From NCBI GenBank assembly GCA_001768125.1, contig MENB01000190.1, positions 1 to 5,819 of the forward strand: 5,819 bases of DNA. The letters run 5' to 3'. Below are positions 1 to 5,485 of this stretch, one piece after another (position 1 is the stretch's first letter; each line of letters starts with the position of its first letter). This stretch comes from Armatimonadetes bacterium RBG_19FT_COMBO_69_19. Lineage in GTDB: Bacteria; Sysuimicrobiota; Sysuimicrobiia; Sysuimicrobiales; Kaftiobacteriaceae. The notes below the pieces were generated by a model that saw nothing but the letters and a program-made list of their open reading frames with translations, searched no databases and was not told where the DNA came from. The position numbers and the translations under genes are program-made.

Positions 1-522
1 TACGAGTTCGAGGCCGCCCCGTTCGGCCTGCACCTGTACCACTGCCACTCCCAGCCGCTGAAGCGGCACATCCACAAGGGGCTGTACGGGACGTTCATCA
101 TCGACCCGAAGCAGGGCCGGCCGAGCGCCCGGGAGATGGTCATGATGATGAACGGCTTCGACACGAACTTCGACAGCGAGAACGAAGTCTACGCGGTCAA
201 CACGGTGGCGTTTCACTACGCGAAGCACCCGATCCGCGTCAGGCGCGGCGAGCTCGTCCGGATCTACCTGGTGAATCTCACCGAGTTCGATCCGATCAAC
301 TCCATCCACATCCACGGCAACTTCTTCCACGTCTATCGGACGGGGACGAGCCTGACCACGACGGAGTTCACGGACACGATCATGCTCTGCCAGGCCGAGC
401 GGGCGGTGCTCGAGATGCGCTTCCCCTATACCGGGCGCTACATGTTCCACGCCCACCAGACCGAATTCACGGAGCTGGGTTGGATGGGACTCTTCGAGGT
501 GACCGGCGATGACGCGGTCTAG
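1..522 (+). CDS. Multicopper oxidase, C-terminal part (5' end outside window)
   Basis: The reading frame is open from base 1 to the TAG at 520-522, giving 173 residues of a cupredoxin-fold multicopper oxidase; the start is upstream of the window. Numbering from the window edge, residues 14-16 are His-Cys-His, followed by H23, H25 and a Gly-Leu-Tyr-Gly turn. This is the end of a cupredoxin domain carrying the type 1 (T1) copper ligands (C15 and probably H23) plus type 3 copper histidines (H14, H16). The next domain has H103-x-H105-G with H110 and a final H150-A-H152, which are trinuclear-centre ligands. Alanine replaces the T1 cysteine there, so the last domain has no T1 site. This layout fits two-domain (type B) laccase-like enzymes, which oxidise a substrate at T1 and reduce oxygen at the trinuclear cluster, usually outside the cytoplasm. 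The substrate is unknown; a metal ion is plausible given the ZIP gene that overlaps its end. A NirK-like relative is less likely because the HxH trinuclear motifs are kept. Confidence 0.5.
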   Translation, partial: YEFEAAPFGLHLYHCHSQPLKRHIHKGLYGTFIIDPKQGRPSAREMVMMMNGFDTNFDSENEVYAVNTVAFHYAKHPIRVRRGELVRIYLVNLTEFDPINSIHIHGNFFHVYRTGTSLTTTEFTDTIMLCQAERAVLEMRFPYTGRYMFHAHQTEFTELGWMGLFEVTGDDAV

Positions 523-1663
523 GTGGGTCTGGGGTCTGCTCCCGCTGCTCCTCCTCGCGGCCCTCGTGGTAGTGCTGCTGCGGTTCGGGCCGCTCGGAGT
601 ATTTCAGGCCGCGTTCCCTCCGGTGGAGGAGCTCACCATCGACCGCGTGGCGCTCTCGCCCGGCCGGTTCGCGATCCACGTCACGAACGGTGGGCCGCAG
701 CCGGTGACGATCGCCCAGGTGCTCGTGGATGAGGCCTACTGGCAGTTTACGATGGAGCCGGACGCCACCGTGTCGCGGCTCGGCACCGCGACGATCACCC
801 TGGATTACCCGTGGGTCGAAGGAGAAGCGCATCACCTCAAGCTGCTCACCTCCATGGGCACGGCGTTCGAGCACACGGTGGACGTCGCGACCGAGACGCC
901 GCGCGTCGATGCCCGCTACCTGCTGACGTTCACACTGCTCGGGATCTACGTCGGCATCATCCCGGTGTTCCTGGGCCTGCTGTGGCTGCCGTTCATGCGT
1001 GCGCTGGACCAGCGCTGGGTCTCGTTCTTCCTCGCCCTGACCGCGGGGCTGCTCCTCTTCCTGGGCGTCGAGGCGCTCGCCGACGCCCTCGAGGTGGCCG
1101 GCGACCTACCGCCCGCCTACCAGGGCCTGGCCCTCGTCCTGCTCGGCGTGCTCGGCACCGCGCTGCTGCTCGTCTGGGTGAGCCGGCGCTTCGGGGGCGG
1201 TGAGGGCGCCCGGCGGCGCCTTGCGCTGGCCTTCCTCGTCGCGCTCGGCATCGGCTTCCACAACCTGGGCGAGGGCCTCGCCATCGGCGCGGCCTACAGC
1301 CTGGGCAAGGTCGCGCTGGGTACCTTCCTCGTGATCGGGTTCACCATCCACAACACGACGGAGGGGCTGGCCATCCTGGCGCCGATCGCGCGCGAACGGA
1401 CGGGGCTGCGCACCCTCATCCTGTTGGGCGTCGTCGCCGGTGCCCCCACGATCCTCGGGACGTGGATCGGCGGCATCAGCTACTCTCCGGTCCTCGCCGC
1501 GCTGTTCCTCGCCGTGGGCGCCGGGGCGATCTTCCAGGTGGTCTACGAGCTGCTGAAGATGATGATCGGCGAAGGCCGGTCCCCGGCGTTCAGCTACCAG
1601 ATCGCGGGCTTCGGTGCGGGGCTGCTCGTGATGTACCTGACCGGCCTGTTCGTCGCCGCGTGA
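509..1663 (+). CDS. ZIP-family metal transporter with N-terminal anchor and extracytoplasmic domain
   Basis: This 384-residue membrane protein should move divalent metal ions (Zn, Fe or Mn) into the cytoplasm. The ZIP core spans about residues 137-384 and has eight predicted helices. Its hallmark binuclear-site motifs are H251-N-L-G-E255-G in TM4 and H281-N-T-T-E285-G in TM5. The TM3-TM4 loop (about 225-237) is short, Arg/Gly-rich and lacks the His-rich stretch of many ZIPs. Ahead of the core lie an extra hydrophobic helix (about 7-25) and roughly 100 mostly beta-like residues (about 38-132) that look like an Ig-like extracytoplasmic domain. This is unusual because most bacterial ZIPs are 220-320 residues with no such extension. 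The start at 509 is supported by GAGGTG at 496-501, 7 nt upstream, and it lies inside the end of the multicopper oxidase gene (14-nt overlap), which implies translational coupling. ZIP family assignment is confident; the metal is not determined. Confidence 0.5.
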   Translation: MTRSRWVWGLLPLLLLAALVVVLLRFGPLGVFQAAFPPVEELTIDRVALSPGRFAIHVTNGGPQPVTIAQVLVDEAYWQFTMEPDATVSRLGTATITLDYPWVEGEAHHLKLLTSMGTAFEHTVDVATETPRVDARYLLTFTLLGIYVGIIPVFLGLLWLPFMRALDQRWVSFFLALTAGLLLFLGVEALADALEVAGDLPPAYQGLALVLLGVLGTALLLVWVSRRFGGGEGARRRLALAFLVALGIGFHNLGEGLAIGAAYSLGKVALGTFLVIGFTIHNTTEGLAILAPIARERTGLRTLILLGVVAGAPTILGTWIGGISYSPVLAALFLAVGAGAIFQVVYELLKMMIGEGRSPAFSYQIAGFGAGLLVMYLTGLFVAA

Positions 1664-1667
1664 CGAG

Positions 1668-2321
1668 ATGCTGACGCAATCGATCGAAGACTACCTCAAG
1701 GTCATCTACAAGCTGCAGCGCGAAGAGGCGGCGGTGACCACGAACGCCGTCGCGGCGCACATGGGCGTGGCCCCGGCGTCCGCCTCCAACATGATCAAGA
1801 AGCTCGCGCGGCTACGGCTCGTCGAGCACACGCCCTACCGCGGCGTGGTGCTGTCCGCCACCGGCGAGAAGGTGGCCCTGGAGGTCATCCGCCACCACCG
1901 CCTGCTCGAGTTGTATCTCGCGCAGGCCCTCGGGGTCAGTCTCGACCGCGTGCACGAAGAGGCGGAGCGACTGGAGCACGTGCTCTCCGAGGAGGTCGAG
2001 GAGAAGATCGCCGCGCGGCTGGGACAGCCGACGCACGATCCGCATGGCGATCCGATCCCCACGCGGGACGGGTCGCTCGAGCACGCGCGTCATCCGCTGC
2101 TCTCGGAGCTGGCGCCCGGGCAGGGCGGGGTGATCGTGCGCGTGAGCGATCAGAGCGCCGATGTTCTCCGCGACCTCACGCGCCAGGACCTCCTGCCGGG
2201 CACACGCGTCCGGGTGACCGAGGTCGAGCGCGACGGGACGGTGCAGATCCGCCGGCGGGAGCTCGTCGAGACCGTCGACCCCCACCTGGCGCGCGCGGTG
2301 TACATCGCCCCCGACGACTAG
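1668..2321 (+). CDS. DtxR/MntR-family metal-dependent transcriptional regulator
   Basis: This 217-residue protein is a metal-activated DNA-binding repressor, here likely controlling the ZIP/oxidase operon that contains it. A winged helix-turn-helix occupies about residues 5-70 (recognition region about 35-50, wing about 57-68). A dimerisation/metal-binding domain covers about 72-140 with the family motif HDPHGDPIP at 123-131, and an SH3/FeoA-like domain covers about 143-215. Compared with known members, the primary site is MntR-like: D8, H77, E100, E103 and H104 match B. subtilis MntR D8, H77, E99, E102 and H103, but MntR E11 is K11 here. DtxR and IdeR use Met and Cys where this protein has D8 and E100. 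The ancillary-site residues H77, E81 and H96 follow DtxR. It is full DtxR length, unlike the 142-residue MntR. The start follows the ZIP stop by 4 nt with only a weak GACGAG directly before it, so translation probably depends on coupling. Mn2+ sensing is my inference; Fe2+ or Zn2+ remain possible. Confidence 0.5.
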   Translation: MLTQSIEDYLKVIYKLQREEAAVTTNAVAAHMGVAPASASNMIKKLARLRLVEHTPYRGVVLSATGEKVALEVIRHHRLLELYLAQALGVSLDRVHEEAERLEHVLSEEVEEKIAARLGQPTHDPHGDPIPTRDGSLEHARHPLLSELAPGQGGVIVRVSDQSADVLRDLTRQDLLPGTRVRVTEVERDGTVQIRRRELVETVDPHLARAVYIAPDD

Positions 2322-2357
2322 TCCCGACGGCCACCCGGGCTGGTCCTCTTGTACGGT

Positions 2358-2386
2358 TTGACAGCCGCAGGACCCGGCCGTATACT
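2358..2386 (+). promoter_or_regulatory. Near-consensus sigma-70-type promoter upstream of the prkA leader
   Basis: A perfect -35 box TTGACA (2358-2363) and a 5/6 -10 box TATACT (2381-2386) are separated by exactly 17 nt. Transcription would begin at about 2392-2395, some 250 nt before the prkA start. The match stands out in such GC-rich DNA. It lies just after the dtxR-like gene and points toward prkA. No sigma-54 (-24/-12) element was seen in the gap. No clear operator palindrome overlaps the boxes. Confidence 0.5.
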
Positions 2387-2392
2387 CTCCAG

Positions 2393-2558
2393 CAACATCC
2401 GCCTGTGACGTAGACGGCGCACACTCGGACTCAGCCCCGATGAGGTGTCGCGGGGCATACGGAGCGAATACGATGCGACCACGCGCCCCCGATGGCATCC
2501 AGGCGCACGTGTCTTGGCGGAACCCGGCGATGTCCGTCTGCCGGGTTCCTGTGTTTTT
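2393..2558 (+). ncRNA. Structured leader RNA / candidate attenuator or small RNA upstream of prkA
   Basis: Between the promoter and the intrinsic-terminator hairpin is about 165 nt with no convincing gene. It can fold into consecutive hairpins. Hairpin 1 pairs 2417-2419 with 2449-2451, 2421-2424 with 2445-2448 and 2430-2433 with 2441-2444, with a 5-nt bulge. Hairpin 2 pairs 2480-2487 with 2502-2505 and 2508-2511 (8 bp, 2-nt CA bulge, 14-nt loop). The terminator hairpin at 2519-2549 follows. An alternative 6-bp GC stem, 2434-2439 with 2451-2456, excludes hairpin 1, so two states are possible. The RNA is either an independent terminated small RNA or the sensor part of a transcription attenuator for prkA. 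I compared it by eye with TPP, SAM, cobalamin, c-di-GMP, fluoride and yybP-ykoY cores and found no match. The ends and the structure are predictions. Confidence 0.5.
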
Positions 2559-2619
2559 CCCCGGACTGCGCGCGGGACGCGGCGGGCATGGGAACCAGCA
2601 ATCCGGCCCGCTCCGTATG
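2456..2619 (+). repeat. Long-range 11-nt inverted complement in the prkA leader
   Basis: CATACGGAGCG at 2456-2466 is the exact reverse complement of CGCTCCGTATG at 2609-2619. In RNA this 11-bp helix would enclose hairpin 2 (2480-2511) and the terminator hairpin (2519-2549). It would also remove the strand that masks the prkA Shine-Dalgarno sequence. The pairing is seen directly in the sequence; its function is inferred. Confidence 0.5.
2519..2558 (+). terminator. Intrinsic terminator-like hairpin in the prkA leader
   Basis: GGAACCCGGC (2519-2528) and GCCGGGTTCC (2540-2549) form a perfect 10-bp stem with an 11-nt loop. It is followed by TGTGTTTTT (2550-2558), 7 of 9 bases T. This has the form of a Rho-independent terminator on the + strand. 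It lies about 125 nt after the predicted transcription start and 84 nt before prkA, so it would stop the prkA message unless bypassed. The T-run is interrupted at its start, so partial read-through is likely. The inverted repeat could instead be a DNA-level operator, but the adjoining T-run favours termination. Confidence 0.5.
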
Positions 2620-2626
2620 GAGGGGG
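2607..2626 (+). promoter_or_regulatory. prkA ribosome-binding site inside a small hairpin
   Basis: The purine run GGAGGGGG (2619-2626) is the only Shine-Dalgarno-like sequence before prkA. It lies 16 nt from the ATG, longer than the usual 5-10 nt. The stretch CTCC (2611-2614) pairs with GGAG (2619-2622) across a GTAT loop. Beyond a G-G mismatch, CCC 2607-2609 can pair with GGG 2624-2626, so the site can be masked. CGCTCCGTATG (2609-2619) is also exactly complementary to leader bases 2456-2466, which would compete with this hairpin. Confidence 0.5.
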
Positions 2627-2642
2627 AAAGAACAGTCTAACC

Positions 2643-4298
2643 ATGGAGACCATCGCGGACTTTCTCCAGGAATCGCTGCACGATCGCCGCCTGCGCCGGA
2701 CCACGCACCACTACATCTCCGACATGATCGAGCACTACGGCCGGGACCGCGTCTTCGAGGGCGTCTTCGGCATGGAGAAGCAGCTGGACGACATCGTGTC
2801 GTACTTCCGCGCCCACTCCATGTCCATGGAGCGCCGGCTGCTGCTGCTGGTCGGCCCCCAGGGCTCGGGCAAGTCGATGACGGTGGACCGCCTCAAGCGC
2901 AAGCTCGAGGAGTACTCCCACACCGCCGACGGCGCCCTGTATGCCGTGGAAGGCTGCCCCTTCCACCAGCATCCCTTCGACCTCATCCCCCTCGAGGTGC
3001 GCGAGGAGCACGGGATCTTCTGGCATGAAGAGGCCGTCCCCTGTCCGATCTGCGACCGGTTGCTCGCGCGCCCCGGGACGTGGCGTGCGGTCCCAGTCGT
3101 ACGTATCTACATCTCCGCACGCGACAAGATCGGGGTCGCCAAGCACACCCCCACCGACCTGCGCCGCGAAGACATCACGAACTTCGTCGGCAACATCAAC
3201 TTCGCGATGCTGAAGGAGCGGGGCTCGACCTACGACCCCGACGCGTACGATTTCGAAGGGAAGATCATCTGGGCCAACCGGGGCATCCTGGACTGGACCG
3301 AGGTGTTCAAGAGCCGCCGCCAGCTGCTGTCGCTGCTGCTCGAGCTGATCCAGTCCAAGCGCATCGACCTGGCGAGCTTCCCCACCGTCCACGTGGACGA
3401 GGTGGTCATCGGGCACAGCAACTACCCCGAGTACACCGTCTTCGTCTCCGAGGACATCATGGAGCCGCTGCGCGGCCGCATCCATAAGATCGACTTCCCT
3501 TACAACATCGATCTCGAGGGCGAGAAGAAGATCTACAAGGCGCTGATCACCCGCGCGAACCGGATCCGCGGCGATGACAAGCACGTGCCGGAGGACGTTT
3601 TCGAACTGGCCGCGCGCTACGCGCTGAAGACCCGCGAAGAGTCCCAGGCGTTGCGCGGTCTCTCCCCGCGCTTCTTCGAGGACGCCTTCTCCTACGGGTA
3701 CACCCTGGCCGACCGCTGTGTGGACCTGGACACCATCGCCGCGGCCGTGGAGCGTACCTTCGAGCACCAGTCCTTCAAGGACGTGAACGTCAAGGAGCTC
3801 CTCAAGCAGTTCGAGGAGACCAAGGTCGAGTTCATCAACAAGAAGATCGACGTTATCGTCGAGGACATCGTCCCCGGCCACTTCTACGACTACGCTCAGA
3901 ATCTGTACCTGAACTACCTCGAGGCCGCCGCCCGCAGCGTCGCCGGCGAGTCGCTGGCCAACGGCGAGAAGGAGCTGGTGGACGAAGTCGAGGGGATCAT
4001 GGTGCAGAAGCGGCAGATCAGCCGCCAGGGCCGCGTGGCCTTCGAGAACGTGCTGCTCGAGCGCAAGGATGAGCTGGCCCGGATGCGCTACACGGAGAAC
4101 GAGCACCTGCGGCCGGTGATCAACGAGATCGTCTTCAACAAGATCAAGAACCTGCTGCGCCTGTACGAGAAGAGCGAGGAGCTGGACAGCAAGAGCCAGG
4201 AGCTGCTCGACGTGCTGTACCGCAGCGCGACCGAGGAGTACGGGTACTGCGACGTCTGCGCGCGGTCGCTGTTCAAGGTCATCGGCCGGAGCTTCTAG
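2643..4298 (+). CDS. prkA: PrkA-family serine protein kinase (AAA+-like, YeaG homologue)
   Basis: This 551-residue cytoplasmic protein matches the PrkA/YeaG family across its length. The N-terminal half is an AAA+-type nucleotide-binding module. It has Walker A GPQGSGKS (71-78), Walker B TVHVDE (248-253, D252/E253), a likely sensor-1 Asn in HSN (N260) and arginines in PLRGRI (R277, R279). The family motifs GCPFHQHP (104-111) and CPIC (134-137) cluster Cys and His and may bind metal. The C-terminal part (about 370-551) is the helical PrkA C-terminal region. B. subtilis PrkA and E. coli YeaG are reported serine kinases acting in sporulation and stationary-phase/nitrogen-stress adaptation; targets here are unknown. 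The protein is shorter than YeaG (about 640 residues), with only about 40 residues before the FGMEKQLDDIVSYF block, and it ends with an extra CDVC (536-539). I chose ATG 2643 because the upstream in-frame extension to GTG 2445 has no family resemblance. It is the first gene of the trio with DUF444 and spoVR. Confidence 0.5.
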   Translation: METIADFLQESLHDRRLRRTTHHYISDMIEHYGRDRVFEGVFGMEKQLDDIVSYFRAHSMSMERRLLLLVGPQGSGKSMTVDRLKRKLEEYSHTADGALYAVEGCPFHQHPFDLIPLEVREEHGIFWHEEAVPCPICDRLLARPGTWRAVPVVRIYISARDKIGVAKHTPTDLRREDITNFVGNINFAMLKERGSTYDPDAYDFEGKIIWANRGILDWTEVFKSRRQLLSLLLELIQSKRIDLASFPTVHVDEVVIGHSNYPEYTVFVSEDIMEPLRGRIHKIDFPYNIDLEGEKKIYKALITRANRIRGDDKHVPEDVFELAARYALKTREESQALRGLSPRFFEDAFSYGYTLADRCVDLDTIAAAVERTFEHQSFKDVNVKELLKQFEETKVEFINKKIDVIVEDIVPGHFYDYAQNLYLNYLEAAARSVAGESLANGEKELVDEVEGIMVQKRQISRQGRVAFENVLLERKDELARMRYTENEHLRPVINEIVFNKIKNLLRLYEKSEELDSKSQELLDVLYRSATEEYGYCDVCARSLFKVIGRSF

Positions 4299-4312
4299 GC
4301 GCGGGGAGCGCG

Positions 4313-5485
4313 ATGGGCCGCATCGACGATCGGGCCATGAGGATCCACCGCGGGCGCATCGCCCAGTACAAGCACGACTCCCTGCTGCGCGAGTACCTCA
4401 AGCAGCACCTGAACGAGCTGATCCAGCAGAAAGAGCTCGTCATCGACGGCCGCGTGAAGACGCAGATCGCCACGCTCGACCTGCCCACCCTGAAGTTCGG
4501 GGAAGAGGCGGCGGTGCTCGCCCGCGGGAACGGGGCCGGCGGCGGCGCGGGGGGCGGGCAGGGCAGCGGGGACGAGATGCAGGTCCTGGGCGGGATGCTC
4601 GGCGGCGACCACCACGGCAAGGAATTGCGCGTGGAGCTGGACTTCGACGAGTTCGTCCGGCTCGCGCAGGAAGTGCTGCTGGACGAGATCCGCCTGCCGG
4701 TGTTCACCGACGCCGCCGCAGGCGGCGAGGTGGAGTCTCCTGATCTGCCCGAACTGTACGACCTGGATCGGATTGGGCTCCGCCCCGACCTGAACCTCGA
4801 GGAGACGATGCTGGCCGCCCTGCAGCGCAACCTGCGCGAGCGGGGCCGGGCGGACTACGACGTCGAGCTGTCCCAGGACGGCTGGTACTTCGTCGAGGAC
4901 CCCACCGACTACCAGAACCACCGCTCCGTCGAGGTGTACGTCCTGGACATCTCCGGCTCGATGCGCGGGGAGTACCTGTCGCTCGTCCGCAAGACGATCT
5001 TCGTGCTCTGGTACTATCTGGAGCGGCGCTACCCGACCAACCTCCGCCGCTACGTCGTCTTCCAGGACGTCGCCGACGAGAAGACGCGGGACGAGTTCTT
5101 CTGCGTGGAGAGCAGCGGCGGCACGCACATCTCGGCCGGCTTCGAGAAGGCCACCGAGCTCCTCCAGGGCGTGACCGAGCACGACAAGTTCCTGTTCCTC
5201 TTTACCGACGGCGAAACGTCCTCGGGCGACTTCGATCTGGCCAAGCGCCGCTTCGAGGAGGCGCTCGGCCGGTTCGACCTGGTCTGCTACGGCCACGTCA
5301 ATCCCGGCGGCCGCGGCGTGGGCGGCTTCTCCGAGTACGTGCAGGAGGCGGCCCGGCGCCATCCCAACGCGCTGTTTGCGAACCTGGTCGACGTTGAGGC
5401 GATCCGCAAGACCGCGGGCGAGTTCCTGACCTTCTTCACGGATGAACGTGGTGAGCGGCGTGGAGCCTTATCGCGACGTCATTGA
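4313..5485 (+). CDS. yhbH: DUF444 / YhbH (YeaH) family protein with von Willebrand A-like domain
   Basis: This 390-residue cytoplasmic protein belongs to the DUF444 family, the usual partner of PrkA. Residues 1-60 are a charged, helical N-terminal region typical of the family. A glycine-rich linker follows (about 71-86), then the conserved acidic ELDFDEFV (108-115). From about 205 to 375 there is a von Willebrand A-like fold with a complete MIDAS metal site: D212-x-S214-x-S216, T271 and D299 in FTDGET. Such domains bind Mg2+ or Mn2+ and mediate protein-protein contacts, so a scaffold or adaptor role beside the AAA+ kinase is plausible but inferred. Length agrees with B. subtilis YhbH (about 390) and E. 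coli YeaH (about 430). The start at 4313 lies 14 nt after the prkA stop and has GGGGAG at 4303-4308; an in-frame ATG at 4337 has no such site. The 3' end overlaps spoVR by up to 44 nt, pointing to one operon. Confidence 0.5.
   Translation: MGRIDDRAMRIHRGRIAQYKHDSLLREYLKQHLNELIQQKELVIDGRVKTQIATLDLPTLKFGEEAAVLARGNGAGGGAGGGQGSGDEMQVLGGMLGGDHHGKELRVELDFDEFVRLAQEVLLDEIRLPVFTDAAAGGEVESPDLPELYDLDRIGLRPDLNLEETMLAALQRNLRERGRADYDVELSQDGWYFVEDPTDYQNHRSVEVYVLDISGSMRGEYLSLVRKTIFVLWYYLERRYPTNLRRYVVFQDVADEKTRDEFFCVESSGGTHISAGFEKATELLQGVTEHDKFLFLFTDGETSSGDFDLAKRRFEEALGRFDLVCYGHVNPGGRGVGGFSEYVQEAARRHPNALFANLVDVEAIRKTAGEFLTFFTDERGERRGALSRRH

Noticed and set aside
2329..2345. Small hairpin after the dtxR-like stop as its terminator
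   Set aside because: Only 5 bp including a G-U pair, with a 7-nt loop and no T-run after it (CTCTTGT). Too weak to call; the upstream operon may read into the leader.
2393..2558. Known riboswitch class in the prkA leader
   Set aside because: By-eye comparison with TPP, SAM, cobalamin, c-di-GMP, fluoride and yybP-ykoY cores found no matching conserved bases. A short GGCGATG resembles part of the fluoride motif, but the rest is absent. A covariance-model search is needed to be sure.
2440..2640. 66-codon + strand frame (ATG 2440 to TAA 2640) in the leader
   Set aside because: No Shine-Dalgarno sequence, weaker G/C bias at third positions than the neighbouring genes, no recognisable family, and it runs through the terminator hairpin. 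Only its last seven codons are kept, as a possible coupling mini-ORF.
2445..2642. N-terminal extension of PrkA to GTG 2445
   Set aside because: The added 66 residues are Arg/Pro/Gly-rich, unlike PrkA N-termini, and overlap the terminator. ATG 2643 gives a natural start.
2637..4106. Long minus-strand open frame (489 codons) opposite prkA
   Set aside because: It mirrors a confidently identified kinase gene in GC-rich DNA. Its translation is repetitive Val/Leu/Asp/Glu-rich and resembles no family I know, as expected for an antisense shadow.
4295..5362. Long minus-strand open frame (355 codons) opposite the DUF444 gene
   Set aside because: Same cause: antisense of a real MIDAS-containing gene, with low-complexity Ala/Val/Glu-rich content and no recognisable domain.
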